Source: Alphaproteobacteria bacterium
GTDB lineage: Bacteria > Pseudomonadota > Alphaproteobacteria > Acetobacterales > Acetobacteraceae
Direction of reading: 5' to 3'
NCBI GenBank assembly: GCA_013298245.1
Contig: JAAFHD010000007.1
Coordinates: forward strand, 12,294-20,344
DNA: 8,051 nt
The translations under genes were made by a program, and so were the position numbers. The notes beneath the pieces are model-generated. The model saw only the letters and a program-made list of their open reading frames with translations. It made no database searches and was not told where the DNA came from. This document shows, in pieces, positions 1-6,856 of this stretch (its first letter is position 1; every line of letters starts with the position of its first letter).

Positions 1-27
1 ACTGAAACAGCCATTGTGGCCAGGCAG

Positions 28-52
28 GAACGGCTCGCTCATCGAGCCGTTC
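28..52 (-). terminator. Perfect 10-bp inverted repeat downstream of coxM
   Basis: GAACGGCTCG (28-37) pairs perfectly with CGAGCCGTTC (43-52) around a 5-nt loop. It lies 53 nt past the coxM stop codon in the non-coding tail. There is no clear U-tract on either side: in the minus direction the stem is followed by CTGCCTGG, and in the plus direction by ACCTTTGG. It could be a 3'-end stabilising hairpin, a terminator shared with a convergent gene outside the window, or a dyad operator. The pairing is seen directly; the role is inferred. Confidence 0.4.
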
Positions 53-93
53 ACCTTTGGCGGGAGCAATTCTGACAAGAACTCGGCGAAAGA

Positions 94-114
94 GGCAGGA
101 CGAATTATCCTGCC
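94..114 (-). terminator. Hairpin spanning the coxM stop codon
   Basis: GGCAGGA (94-100) pairs with TCCTGCC (108-114) across a 7-nt loop that contains the coxM TAA stop (107-105). Read in the direction of transcription, the 7-bp stem is followed by TCTTTC (93-88), a weak U-rich run. This could be a modest intrinsic terminator for the cox operon overlapping the last codons, possibly acting with the stronger hairpin at 28-52. The short stem and broken U-tract keep confidence low. Confidence 0.35.
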
Positions 115-899
115 GCGGCGAGCGCCCGCTTGGCCATCACACCCACCAGATGCGCGCGGTATTCGGCGCTGCCATGGATGTCGCTGTTCAGCCCATCCGC
201 ATCCTGCTTGATGCCGGCGATGGCGGCGGCCGACCAATTGCCCGCCAGCGCCTTTTCCATCGCTGATTGGCGGAACACGCAGGGGCCTGCGCCATTGATC
301 GCAACGCGCACGCCGGCGGCGGTCTTCACGATGAAGGCGCCGGCCATGACGTAGCGGCTGGCCGGGTTCTTCATCTTGGCGTAGCCGGCCTTTTCCGGGA
401 TCGGGAATTCCACGGCGACCAGGATTTCATCGGCCTCCATTGCGGTGGTGAACATCCCCAGGAAGAAATCATCCGCTGCGATCTTGCGCTTGGAGGTGTG
501 AATGGTCGCACCCAGCCCCAGCACGGCGGAAGGGTAATCCGCCGCCGGATCATTGTTGGACACCGACCCACCGATCGTGCCGCGATTGCGCACCTGGTTG
601 TCGCCGATATGCGAGGCGAGATAGGCGAGCGCGGGAATGGCGGCCTTCACCACATCGCTGTTCGCGACGTCCACATGGCGCGTCAGCGCGCCGATGATGA
701 TGGCGTTGCCCTCGCGCTTGATGCCCTTCATCTCCGCGATGCCGGAGAGGTCCACGAGCGAAGTGGGCTTGTTCAGCCGGTGCTTCAGCGCCGGCAGCAA
801 GGTGTGCCCGCCGGAGATGGCCTTCGCATCCGGATCGGCCGCCAGAAGCTTCACGGCATCGGCGACGGATGCGGGCTTGTGATAGGCGAAATCGTACAT
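105..899 (-). CDS. coxM: FAD-binding medium subunit of a CODH-like molybdenum hydroxylase (CoxM family)
   Basis: This 264-residue protein is the flavin subunit of an aerobic CO dehydrogenase/xanthine dehydrogenase-type complex. It takes electrons from the Fe-S subunit and passes them to an acceptor. The N-terminus [16 protein letters not shown] is typical of the family. The two FAD/pyrophosphate-binding segments are visible as [12 protein letters not shown] (about residues 27-38) and [20 protein letters not shown] (104-123). The C-terminal pattern [17 protein letters not shown] (244-260) matches the CoxM C-terminal domain. Length is usual for the shorter form II-type subunits. The ATG at 899 has GGAG at 910-907, 7 nt upstream. 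It lies 12 nt after coxL, consistent with a tight operon. No signal peptide is seen, so it is probably cytoplasmic. The family call is secure. CO as substrate is doubtful because of the large subunit's active site. Paralogous families (xanthine, isoquinoline or nicotinate hydroxylases) share this fold. Confidence 0.93.
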   Translation of the reverse strand: MYDFAYHKPASVADAVKLLAADPDAKAISGGHTLLPALKHRLNKPTSLVDLSGIAEMKGIKREGNAIIIGALTRHVDVANSDVVKAAIPALAYLASHIGDNQVRNRGTIGGSVSNNDPAADYPSAVLGLGATIHTSKRKIAADDFFLGMFTTAMEADEILVAVEFPIPEKAGYAKMKNPASRYVMAGAFIVKTAAGVRVAINGAGPCVFRQSAMEKALAGNWSAAAIAGIKQDADGLNSDIHGSAEYRAHLVGVMAKRALAAAG

Positions 900-911
900 G
901 CTTCGTCTCCG

Positions 912-3302
912 TTATTCCGCGCCCATGCGCGTATGGATGATGGACCAGATTTTCGCCGGCGTCGCCGGCATGTCGAGATGGCGCACGCCATGGTCGCGCA
1001 GCGCATCGACCACGGCATTGATGACGGCGGGCGGCGAGCCGATGGCACCGACTTCGCCACAGCCCTTCACGCCCAGCGGATTATGCGTGCACAGCGTGGT
1101 GTGGGTCGCGACCGAGACCGGTGCGAGGTCATCCGCGCGCGGCATGGTGTAGTCCATCATCGAGCCTGACAGCAGCTGGCCCTGTGCGTCGTAGACGCAA
1201 GCCTCCAGCAGCGCCTGGCCGATGCCCTGCGCAACGCCGCCCTGCACCTGGCCCTCGACGATCATCGGGTTGATGACGCGGCCGACGTCATCGACCGCGG
1301 TGAAATTCACCATGGCGACATGGCCCGTGTCGGGGTCGATCTCGACCTCGGCGATGTGGCAGCCGCCGGGGAAGGTGAAGTTCTTCGGGTCGTAGAAGGC
1401 GGTTTCGTCCAGGCCCGGTTCGATCTCGTCGATCGGGTAGTTGTGCGGCACATAGGCGGTGAGTGCGATTTCGCCCCAGGATTTGGAACGGTCGGTGCCC
1501 GCCACCTTGAAGGCGCCGGCGCGCGGGTCGAATTCGATATCCGCGACATCCGCTTCCAGCAAATGAGCTGCGATGCGCTTGGCCTTGGCGATGATCTTGT
1601 CCATCGCCTTGACCAGCGCGGAGCCGCCCACGGGCAGCGAACGGCTGCCATAGGTGCCCATGCCGAAGGGGATTTTCGCGGTGTCGCCATGCACCACATC
1701 GACCTTGTCGAAGGGCACGCCGAGCTGGTCGGCGACGAGCTGCGCGAAGGTGGTTTCATGCCCCTGGCCGTGGCTATGCGTGCCGGTCAACACGGTGACG
1801 GAGCCGGTCGGGTGCACGCGAATGGCGCCCACTTCATACAGCCCCGCGCGGGCGCCCAACGCACCCGCAACAGCGGATGGCGCAATGCCGCAGGCTTCAA
1901 GATAGGTGCTGATGCCAATGCCACGCAGTTTGCCGCGGCCCGCTGCTTCCTTGCGGCGGGCTTCGAAACCGGCCCAATCCGCGGTGGCCAAAGCGGCATC
2001 CAGCGTCGAGAAATAATCGCCGCTGTCGTACTGCAAGGCGACCGGCGTCTGGTACGGAAACTGGTCGGGCTTGATGAAGTTGCGACGGCGGATTTCGACG
2101 CGGTCGATCCCCGTCTCGCGCGCCGCCACATCCACCAGGCGCTCCAGCAGGAAGGTGGCTTCCGGGCGCCCCGCGCCACGGTATGCGTCCACCGGCACGG
2201 TGTTGGTGAAGACCGAGGTGACCTCCGCATAGATCGCGGGCGTGGTGTAGGTGCCGGCCAGCAGCGTGGCGTACAGGTATGTCGGCACCGAGGTCGCGAA
2301 GGTGGACAGATAGGCGCCCATATTCGCCTTGGTCTGCACGTGCAGCGCGAGGAATTTGCCTTGCGCATCCAGCGCCAATTTCGCCGTGCTGATGTGGTCG
2401 CGCCCATGCGCGTCGGTCATGAAGGCTTCGGTGCGATCGGCGGTCCATTTGATCGGCCGGCCCACCTTCGGCGCCGCCCAGGTGACGGCCGCTTCTTCGA
2501 TGTAGTGGAAGATTTTCGAGCCGAAACCGCCGCCCACATCCGGCGCCACGATGCGCAATTTGTGCTCCGGGATGTTCAGCACGAAGGCGCCCATCAGCAG
2601 CCGGATCACATGCGGATTCTGGCTGGTGGTGTGCAGCGTGTACTCACCGCTATGCGCGTCATATTCGCCGATCGCGGCGCGCGGTTCCATCGCATTGGGG
2701 ATCAACCGGTTGTTGGTCAAATCCAGCGAGACGATCTTGTGCGCGGCGGCGAAGGCCGCATCCACCGGGCCTTTTTCGCCGATATGCCAGTCGTAGCAGA
2801 TGTTGCGCGGCGCGGCTTCGTGCAGCTGCGGCGCGCTGGCGGCGAGCGCTTCGTTGATGCCGGCCACGGCGGGCAGCACGTCGTAATCCACCACGATTTT
2901 CTCGGCCGCATCGCGCGCCTGTTCGCACGTCTCGGCTACCACCATCGCCACCGCATCGCCCACATAGCGCACCTTGCCATGCGCCAGCACGGGGTGCGGC
3001 GGCTCGTTCATCGGCGAGCCGTCCTTGTTGTGGATCAGCCAGCCACAGGGCACGCCGCCCAGGCTGTCGGCGGCATAATCCGCGCCGGTGAAAATGCGCA
3101 CGACGCCGGGCATGGCGGCCGCCGCGCGCGTGTCCACCGAACGGATCGCGGCATGCGCGTGCGGGCTGCGCAGGAAGACGCAATGCGTCTGGTTCGGGCG
3201 CGACAAGTCATCCGTGTAGCTGCCCTTGCCCGACAGAAAGCGCAGGTCTTCCTTGCGCCGCATGCGGACGCCGATGCCCTCGAAGGGTGCGACTGCGTTC
3301 AT
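912..3302 (-). CDS. coxL: Molybdopterin-binding large subunit, form II CODH-like hydroxylase (CoxL family)
   Basis: This is the 796-residue catalytic subunit, where substrate is hydroxylated at a molybdenum-molybdopterin cytosine dinucleotide centre. Residues 1-150 ([24 protein letters not shown] onward) form the a/b hammerhead domain; the rest is the Mo-cofactor domain. Visible motifs are GGGFGSK (257-263), AYRGAGR (373-379), GQGHET (512-517) and GCGEVG (747-752), where Glu750 corresponds to the catalytic base. The active-site loop is diagnostic. True form I CO dehydrogenases carry AYxCSFR, whose Cys holds the Cu-S-Mo cluster. Here Gly376 replaces that Cys, giving the form II signature. The order S-L-M is also the form II order; form I operons are typically M-S-L. 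The start at 3302 has a strong GGGAGG 8 nt upstream. Physiological substrate unknown: slow CO oxidation has been proposed for form II enzymes, but aldehydes or heterocycles are equally possible. Confidence 0.95.
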   Translation of the reverse strand: MNAVAPFEGIGVRMRRKEDLRFLSGKGSYTDDLSRPNQTHCVFLRSPHAHAAIRSVDTRAAAAMPGVVRIFTGADYAADSLGGVPCGWLIHNKDGSPMNEPPHPVLAHGKVRYVGDAVAMVVAETCEQARDAAEKIVVDYDVLPAVAGINEALAASAPQLHEAAPRNICYDWHIGEKGPVDAAFAAAHKIVSLDLTNNRLIPNAMEPRAAIGEYDAHSGEYTLHTTSQNPHVIRLLMGAFVLNIPEHKLRIVAPDVGGGFGSKIFHYIEEAAVTWAAPKVGRPIKWTADRTEAFMTDAHGRDHISTAKLALDAQGKFLALHVQTKANMGAYLSTFATSVPTYLYATLLAGTYTTPAIYAEVTSVFTNTVPVDAYRGAGRPEATFLLERLVDVAARETGIDRVEIRRRNFIKPDQFPYQTPVALQYDSGDYFSTLDAALATADWAGFEARRKEAAGRGKLRGIGISTYLEACGIAPSAVAGALGARAGLYEVGAIRVHPTGSVTVLTGTHSHGQGHETTFAQLVADQLGVPFDKVDVVHGDTAKIPFGMGTYGSRSLPVGGSALVKAMDKIIAKAKRIAAHLLEADVADIEFDPRAGAFKVAGTDRSKSWGEIALTAYVPHNYPIDEIEPGLDETAFYDPKNFTFPGGCHIAEVEIDPDTGHVAMVNFTAVDDVGRVINPMIVEGQVQGGVAQGIGQALLEACVYDAQGQLLSGSMMDYTMPRADDLAPVSVATHTTLCTHNPLGVKGCGEVGAIGSPPAVINAVVDALRDHGVRHLDMPATPAKIWSIIHTRMGAE

Positions 3303-3310
3303 TCTCGTTG

Positions 3311-3316
3311 CCTCCC
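3311..3316 (-). promoter_or_regulatory. Shine-Dalgarno for coxL
   Basis: GGGAGG (3316-3311) lies 8 nt before the coxL ATG at 3302, a near-ideal site. It begins 10 nt after the base of the compound hairpin at 3326-3358, so that structure leaves it exposed rather than sequestering it. Confidence 0.75.
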
Positions 3317-3325
3317 GTTCTGCCA

Positions 3326-3358
3326 GGGCATCATCCGCGACAGCGGATCAAGATGCCC
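3326..3358 (-). promoter_or_regulatory. Compound hairpin in the coxS-coxL intergenic gap
   Basis: Within the 80-nt coxS-coxL spacer, outer arms GGGCATC (3326-3332) and GATGCCC (3352-3358) pair perfectly over 7 bp. Directly inside, ATCCGC (3333-3338) pairs with GCGGAT (3343-3348) over 6 bp, closed by a 4-nt loop. A 3-nt bulge (3349-3351) on one arm separates the two stems. Total pairing is 13 bp. No U-tract follows, so a simple terminator is unlikely. An mRNA-processing or stabilising element that sets the ratio of small to large subunit message is plausible. The structure is seen; the role is inferred. Confidence 0.55.
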
Positions 3359-3382
3359 GAAAACACGCCGTGAACGCGCCGC

Positions 3383-3886
3383 TTATTCCGCGGCTGCGGC
3401 CACCGTGCTGCGCTTGCCGTGCATCACATCCTGCGCCGCCGCGATGGCCTTCACGATGTTGTGGTAGCCCGTGCAGCGACAGAGATTGCCTTCGAGACCC
3501 TCACGGATTTCCTTCTCGGAGAGCCCCTGCGGGTTCTTCGCGACCATATCGACGGCCGACATCACCATGCCAGGCGTGCAGAAGCCGCATTGCAGCGCGT
3601 GGTACTCACGAAAAGCTTCCTGCATCGGGTGCAGCGTGCCGTCGGCCTTCGCCAGGCCCTCGATGGTGGTGACGGCAGCGCCCTGGCAGGCGACGGCCAG
3701 CGTCGTGCAGGACTTCACGCTATGGCCATCGATATGCACGACGCAGGCGCCGCATTGGCTGGTGTCGCAGCCGACATGCGTGCCGGTCAGGCGCAGTTTT
3801 TCGCGCAGCAATTCGACGAGCAGGGTGCGCCCCTCGACATCCACGGTGTGTTGCTTGCCGTTCACCGACAGCGTGACTTGCGGCAT
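3383..3886 (-). CDS. coxS: [2Fe-2S] small subunit of a CODH-like molybdenum hydroxylase (CoxS family)
   Basis: This 167-residue iron-sulfur subunit carries electrons from the Mo site to FAD. The N-terminal plant-ferredoxin-like domain holds the first cluster: CDTSQCGAC gives Cys40, Cys45 and Cys48, and KSC gives Cys60. The C-terminal helical domain holds the second: QCGFCTPGM gives Cys100 and Cys103, and NLCRCTGY gives Cys136 and Cys138. All eight ligands are present and in standard spacing. Length is normal (about 155-170), with a short low-complexity tail ending in AAAAE. The ATG at 3886 is preceded by GAGGGAG, 7 nt away. It is the first gene of the S-L-M cluster, with 111 nt separating it from pdxJ and an unusually long 80-nt gap before coxL. 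The fold and cofactors are certain. Because this subunit is nearly interchangeable across the xanthine oxidase family, it says nothing about substrate. Confidence 0.95.
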   Translation of the reverse strand: MPQVTLSVNGKQHTVDVEGRTLLVELLREKLRLTGTHVGCDTSQCGACVVHIDGHSVKSCTTLAVACQGAAVTTIEGLAKADGTLHPMQEAFREYHALQCGFCTPGMVMSAVDMVAKNPQGLSEKEIREGLEGNLCRCTGYHNIVKAIAAAQDVMHGKRSTVAAAAE

Positions 3887-3997
3887 GGCGCGTCTCCCTC
3901 AATGCGTTTGGTTGCGGAGGGTCGCCAATGGCGGCGCGCGCGTCAAGCAGCAGACGCGTCGGCAGCCGAAACAAGCGTCACCATCGCTCCAGCGGCA
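3887..3997 (-). promoter_or_regulatory. pdxJ-coxS intergenic region with possible cox promoter
   Basis: This 111-bp gap is the longest between complete genes here and the natural place for a promoter of the cox genes. On the minus strand it contains TTGACG (3946-3941), a good sigma-70-type -35 hexamer. The region 17-18 nt downstream (GACCCT/ACCCTC) is a poor -10, so the assignment is weak. The hexamer GACGCG occurs three times (3960-3955, 3944-3939, 3894-3889), once inside the palindrome GACGCGTC (3953-3960). These may be regulator half-sites or simply G+C-rich background. No convincing pdxJ terminator is visible, so read-through from pdxJ into coxS remains possible. Confidence 0.25.
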
Positions 3998-4717
3998 TCA
4001 GCCACGCGCCGCGCGGATCAACCCACCCATGCGCCGCACCGCAACGCCAAGCCCTTCGAACACCGCGGTGCTAATCAGGAAATGCCCGATGCTGACCTCG
4101 ATAATCTCCGGCAAGCCCGCGATCGGCGCGATGGTGTCATAGGACAACCCGTGGCCGGCATGGCAGGCCAACCCCAGCGCCTTCGCATGCCGCGCTGCGG
4201 CCGCGATGCGCGCCAGTTCCGCATTGCGCCGTGCCACGGCACCTTCGGCATAGGTGCCGGTGTGCAGCTCCACCGCCTGTGCGCCCAACGCATGTGCGGC
4301 CTCCACTGCCGCCGGCTCGGGCTCGATGAACAGTGAAACCTCCGTGCCGCGCGCAGCGATCCGCGCGATGGCCTGGCGCAGGAACGGGTCGGGCGTGGCG
4401 ACATTCAGCCCGCCCTCGGTGGTCAACTCCGCGCGCTTCTCCGGCACGATGCAGCAGGCGGGCGGGGCAAGGCGCGTGCAGATCGCGACCATCTCCTCGG
4501 TCGCGGCCATCTCCAGGTTCAGGCGCGTCTGCACTTCCGCCGCGATGCGCTCCACATCACGATCGCGGATGTGGCGCCGGTCCTCGCGCAGATGCACCGT
4601 GATGCCATCAGCGCCCGCTTCCATGCACAGCTTCGCGGCCTCCACCGGACAAGGGAAATGCCCGCCGCGCGCATTGCGCAGCGTCGCCACGTGATCAACG
4701 TTGATGGAAAGGCGCAT
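3998..4717 (-). CDS. pdxJ: Pyridoxine 5'-phosphate synthase
   Basis: PdxJ condenses 1-deoxy-D-xylulose 5-phosphate with the 3-amino-2-oxopropyl phosphate product of PdxA to give pyridoxine 5'-phosphate, closing the pyridine ring. It is a cytoplasmic TIM barrel. From the ATG at 4717 the protein is 239 residues (E. coli has 243). Family motifs are present throughout: NVDHVATLRNARGG (6-19), GITVHLREDRRHI with His42 and Arg44 (38-50), NLEM with Glu69, VPEKRAELTTEGGLNV (91-106), ELHTGTY with Glu150, AGHGL with His189, and GHFLISTAVF (211-220). These match the E. coli active-site residues His45, Glu72 and His193. Three ATGs stand in tandem (4723, 4720, 4717); the first overlaps the pdxA stop as ATGA. 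The third gives the usual N-terminus MRLSINVDHV, with AGGGGG 6 nt upstream. A start at 4723 adds only two Met. Co-expression with pdxA is very likely. Confidence 0.97.
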   Translation of the reverse strand: MRLSINVDHVATLRNARGGHFPCPVEAAKLCMEAGADGITVHLREDRRHIRDRDVERIAAEVQTRLNLEMAATEEMVAICTRLAPPACCIVPEKRAELTTEGGLNVATPDPFLRQAIARIAARGTEVSLFIEPEPAAVEAAHALGAQAVELHTGTYAEGAVARRNAELARIAAAARHAKALGLACHAGHGLSYDTIAPIAGLPEIIEVSIGHFLISTAVFEGLGVAVRRMGGLIRAARG

Positions 4718-4719
4718 CA

Positions 4720-5688
4720 TCATCCCCCTGCCCTGTTGCGCGCCAGCTGATCGGCCAGGCGCAGCGCCGCGATCAGCGACGCCGCATCCGCCACACCTTG
4801 CCCCGCGATATCCAGCGCCGTGCCATGATCGGGGCTGGTGCGAATGATGGAAAGCCCGAGCGTCACGTTCACGCCACCGGCCATGTCCAGCGTCTTGATC
4901 GGGATCAGCGCCTGGTCGTGATAGAGGCAGATGGCGCAATCCATATGCGGCCGCGCATGCGCGGTGAACATCGTGTCAGGCGGCAATGGCCCGCGCGCAT
5001 CAATGCCCATCCCGCGCAGTTGCGCCACCGCAGGTGCCACGATCTCGATATCCTCGCGCCCCATGGTGCCGGCCTCGCCCGCATGCGGGTTCAGGCCCGC
5101 CACCGCCAGGCGTGGTGCTGCGATCCCGAAATCACGGCGCAACCCATCGGCGGTGATGCGCGCGACATCTACAATCATCGCCGGTGTCAGTCGCGCGATC
5201 GCGCGCGCCAGCGGCTCATGGATGGTCACCGGCACCACGCGCAATTCGGCACTTGCCAGCAGCATCACCGGCTGTGCCGCGGCAGGCGCCAATTGGTGCA
5301 GGAATTCGGTGTGGCCGGGATGCGCGAAGCCCGCCGCTGTCAACGCGGATTTCTGGATCGGGTTGGTCACCACCGCACCCGCACGGCCATCGCGCGCCAA
5401 AGCCACGGCGGTTTCGATACTGGCCAGCACCGCCAAAGCGGTGGCCGTGCCGGGTGCGCCGATGGTCACGGCGGCGGGCAGCGGCTGGTGCAGCACGGGC
5501 AGCGCGTCGGGGAAGGCAGCGCGTGCATCCTCGATGCGCGCCACACGCACAACCGGTACATCGCGCAGCAGCGTGGCATCGCCAATGAAGCAGAAATCCA
5601 GGCCCTGCCCGCGCAGCGCGGCCCAGGCCTTGGCGGCGATTTCCGGTCCGATGCCGGCCGGTTCGCCCATGGTCAGCGCAAGCGTCAC
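4720..5688 (-). CDS. pdxA: 4-hydroxythreonine-4-phosphate dehydrogenase
   Basis: PdxA oxidises 4-phosphohydroxy-L-threonine with NAD(P)+; spontaneous decarboxylation gives 3-amino-2-oxopropyl phosphate, the co-substrate of PdxJ encoded next door. The 322 residues match the family length (E. coli 329). The N-terminus [17 protein letters not shown] is diagnostic. The three metal-binding histidines are in VTIHEPL (His157), NPHAGEAG (His202) and YHDQALIP (His257), equivalent to E. coli His166, His211 and His266. [10 protein letters not shown] (107-116), HPGHTEFL (123-130), GPLPPDTMF (233-241) and [19 protein letters not shown] (278-296) are also typical. The start is GTG at 5688, inside the GTGA overlap with the upstream class V gene. 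No strong Shine-Dalgarno is seen, so initiation by translational coupling is likely. PdxA2-type paralogues act in other pathways, but the overlap with pdxJ argues for the vitamin B6 role. Confidence 0.96.
   Translation of the reverse strand: MTLALTMGEPAGIGPEIAAKAWAALRGQGLDFCFIGDATLLRDVPVVRVARIEDARAAFPDALPVLHQPLPAAVTIGAPGTATALAVLASIETAVALARDGRAGAVVTNPIQKSALTAAGFAHPGHTEFLHQLAPAAAQPVMLLASAELRVVPVTIHEPLARAIARLTPAMIVDVARITADGLRRDFGIAAPRLAVAGLNPHAGEAGTMGREDIEIVAPAVAQLRGMGIDARGPLPPDTMFTAHARPHMDCAICLYHDQALIPIKTLDMAGGVNVTLGLSIIRTSPDHGTALDIAGQGVADAASLIAALRLADQLARNRAGG
4724..4734 (-). promoter_or_regulatory. Tandem purine-rich ribosome binding site for pdxJ
   Basis: AGGG (4734-4731) and AGGGGG (4729-4724) lie inside the end of pdxA, just before three consecutive ATG codons. 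AGGG is 7 nt from the first ATG (4723), while AGGGGG is 6 nt from the third (4717) but abuts the first. Either start is therefore mechanically possible. Family alignment favours the third; the ATGA overlap with pdxA favours coupling at the first. Confidence 0.6.
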
Positions 5689-6824
5689 AGCGCGTGCATC
5701 CGCGCCAGCAACTCGTCCACTTCCGCCTCGCGCTGATAGATGCCGAAGCCGAAGCGCAACCGCCGTCCACGCCGGTCGGTCACGACATGTGCCGCCGCCA
5801 GACGCGCTTGCCAGGCCTGCGCATCATCGAGGTCGAAGGTCAGGAAATTGCCGCGCGCGGGGTTGGCCAGCGGCACCACCAGACGCGCCGGATCCAACAC
5901 AGAAAGCCCTGCGACGAAGCGCGCCTGCAAGGCATGCGCATGCGCGTGGATATCTGCCACCGTGACGCCCACGCTCGCCACCCAATTCAGCGCTGCATGC
6001 AGCCGATAGATGCCCGCAGGGTCGAAGGTGGCGCCCATGAAGCGCCGCCCATCGGCCGCGTAGCTGACGCCACCAGCGCCGCCATCCAACGCGCCAAAGG
6101 CCGCGAACCAGCCGGTGTTGCGCGGGCGCGGCAACCAGCCAGGCGGGCAGTGCATGAAGCAGCAGCCCTCGCCGCCCATCGCATATTTGTAGCCGCCGGC
6201 AGTGAAGAAGGCGCGCGATGCGAGAGGCGAAAAATCCACCGGCATCGCCATGAAGCTGTGGTAGCCGTCGATCACCAGCACCGCATCGCCGGCCGCATCC
6301 GCCAGCGCCTGCAAACCTTCCAGCGCGGCGCCAGAGGTGAAGAAAACCTGGCTGACCCAAATCAGGTCGAAGCCTTGGCGCGCGGCTTCGATCAGCCTCG
6401 GCATGCAGTCGCGCGCGGGTTCGGCCGGCACGCGATGCAGATCGATCAGACCGTCTTCCGCCAGGCGTTCGGCCTGCCGCGCGAAGGACATGAATTCCGC
6501 ATCGGTGCACAGCACGCGCGGCGTGCGACCGCTGGGCAGCGATGCCAGGATACGCGCTGCGAATTCATGCGTGTTGGGCGCAAAGACCAGCGTCGACGGA
6601 TCGGGCAGGCCCAACAACGCAGCAATGCGCGCACGCAGCGCCGCCAGCTTGTCACCCAGGATCGGCCCCCACTTGCCGTCCATCAGCCGCGCCGCATCAT
6701 CCCACACATGCATATGCGCAGCGCGCGTCGCATCGGGCCAGGGATGATGGCTGTGGGCTGCGAAGTGCAGGCGCCGCGGATCAGCGCGCAAAAATCCGTT
6801 GAAATGGGCGGCCAGGTCCAGCAT
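5685..6824 (-). CDS. Kynureninase-like class V (fold-type I) PLP-dependent enzyme
   Basis: This 379-residue enzyme belongs to the aminotransferase class V superfamily and most resembles kynureninase in layout. Visible elements are an N-terminal [15 protein letters not shown] (18-32), the cofactor-phosphate region FAPNTHEF (81-88), and [10 protein letters not shown] (157-166). VIDGYHSF follows, with Asp186 to pair with the pyridine nitrogen and a downstream His189. The Schiff-base lysine is Lys213 in [11 protein letters not shown]; the Tyr-Lys pair is as in kynureninase. [17 protein letters not shown] (356-372) carries the likely carboxylate-binding Arg357. It lacks typical SerC or cysteine-desulfurase signatures. 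The reaction cannot be named: kynurenine hydrolysis, transamination, lyase or epimerase chemistry are all possible, and no tryptophan-catabolism genes are present. It overlaps pdxA by 4 nt (GTGA). No Shine-Dalgarno precedes its ATG; the 32-nt gap after ggt is C-rich in the transcript. Confidence 0.88.
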   Translation of the reverse strand: MLDLAAHFNGFLRADPRRLHFAAHSHHPWPDATRAAHMHVWDDAARLMDGKWGPILGDKLAALRARIAALLGLPDPSTLVFAPNTHEFAARILASLPSGRTPRVLCTDAEFMSFARQAERLAEDGLIDLHRVPAEPARDCMPRLIEAARQGFDLIWVSQVFFTSGAALEGLQALADAAGDAVLVIDGYHSFMAMPVDFSPLASRAFFTAGGYKYAMGGEGCCFMHCPPGWLPRPRNTGWFAAFGALDGGAGGVSYAADGRRFMGATFDPAGIYRLHAALNWVASVGVTVADIHAHAHALQARFVAGLSVLDPARLVVPLANPARGNFLTFDLDDAQAWQARLAAAHVVTDRRGRRLRFGFGIYQREAEVDELLARMHAL

Positions 6825-6856
6825 GGGCGCAAGATGGGGGCGGGGGCGGCGCTTGC

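Noticed and set aside
912..3302. True form I CO dehydrogenase operon
   Set aside because: The AYxCSFR loop is missing, the order is S-L-M rather than M-S-L, and no coxDEFG gene is visible.
1320..3467. A 715-codon open frame on the plus strand opposite coxL
   Set aside because: Its product is rich in Arg/His/Gly/Ala with no recognisable domain and lies entirely opposite well-supported coxL and coxS motifs. Long antisense frames are expected in G+C-rich genes.
3887..3960. Three GACGCG hexamers as an operator array
   Set aside because: Spacing is irregular (16 and 50 nt), and such hexamers are common by chance at this base composition. Kept only as a note on the intergenic region.
3998..4939. 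A longer pdxJ beginning at 4939 (313 residues)
   Set aside because: The extra 72 or so N-terminal residues are out-of-frame pdxA sequence of shadow composition. The PdxJ family N-terminus begins at the ATG cluster 4723-4715.
5685..6824. SerC, which would supply the PdxA substrate
   Set aside because: The position beside pdxA is tempting, but the phosphoserine aminotransferase N-terminal and active-site signatures are absent; the residue pattern is kynureninase-like.
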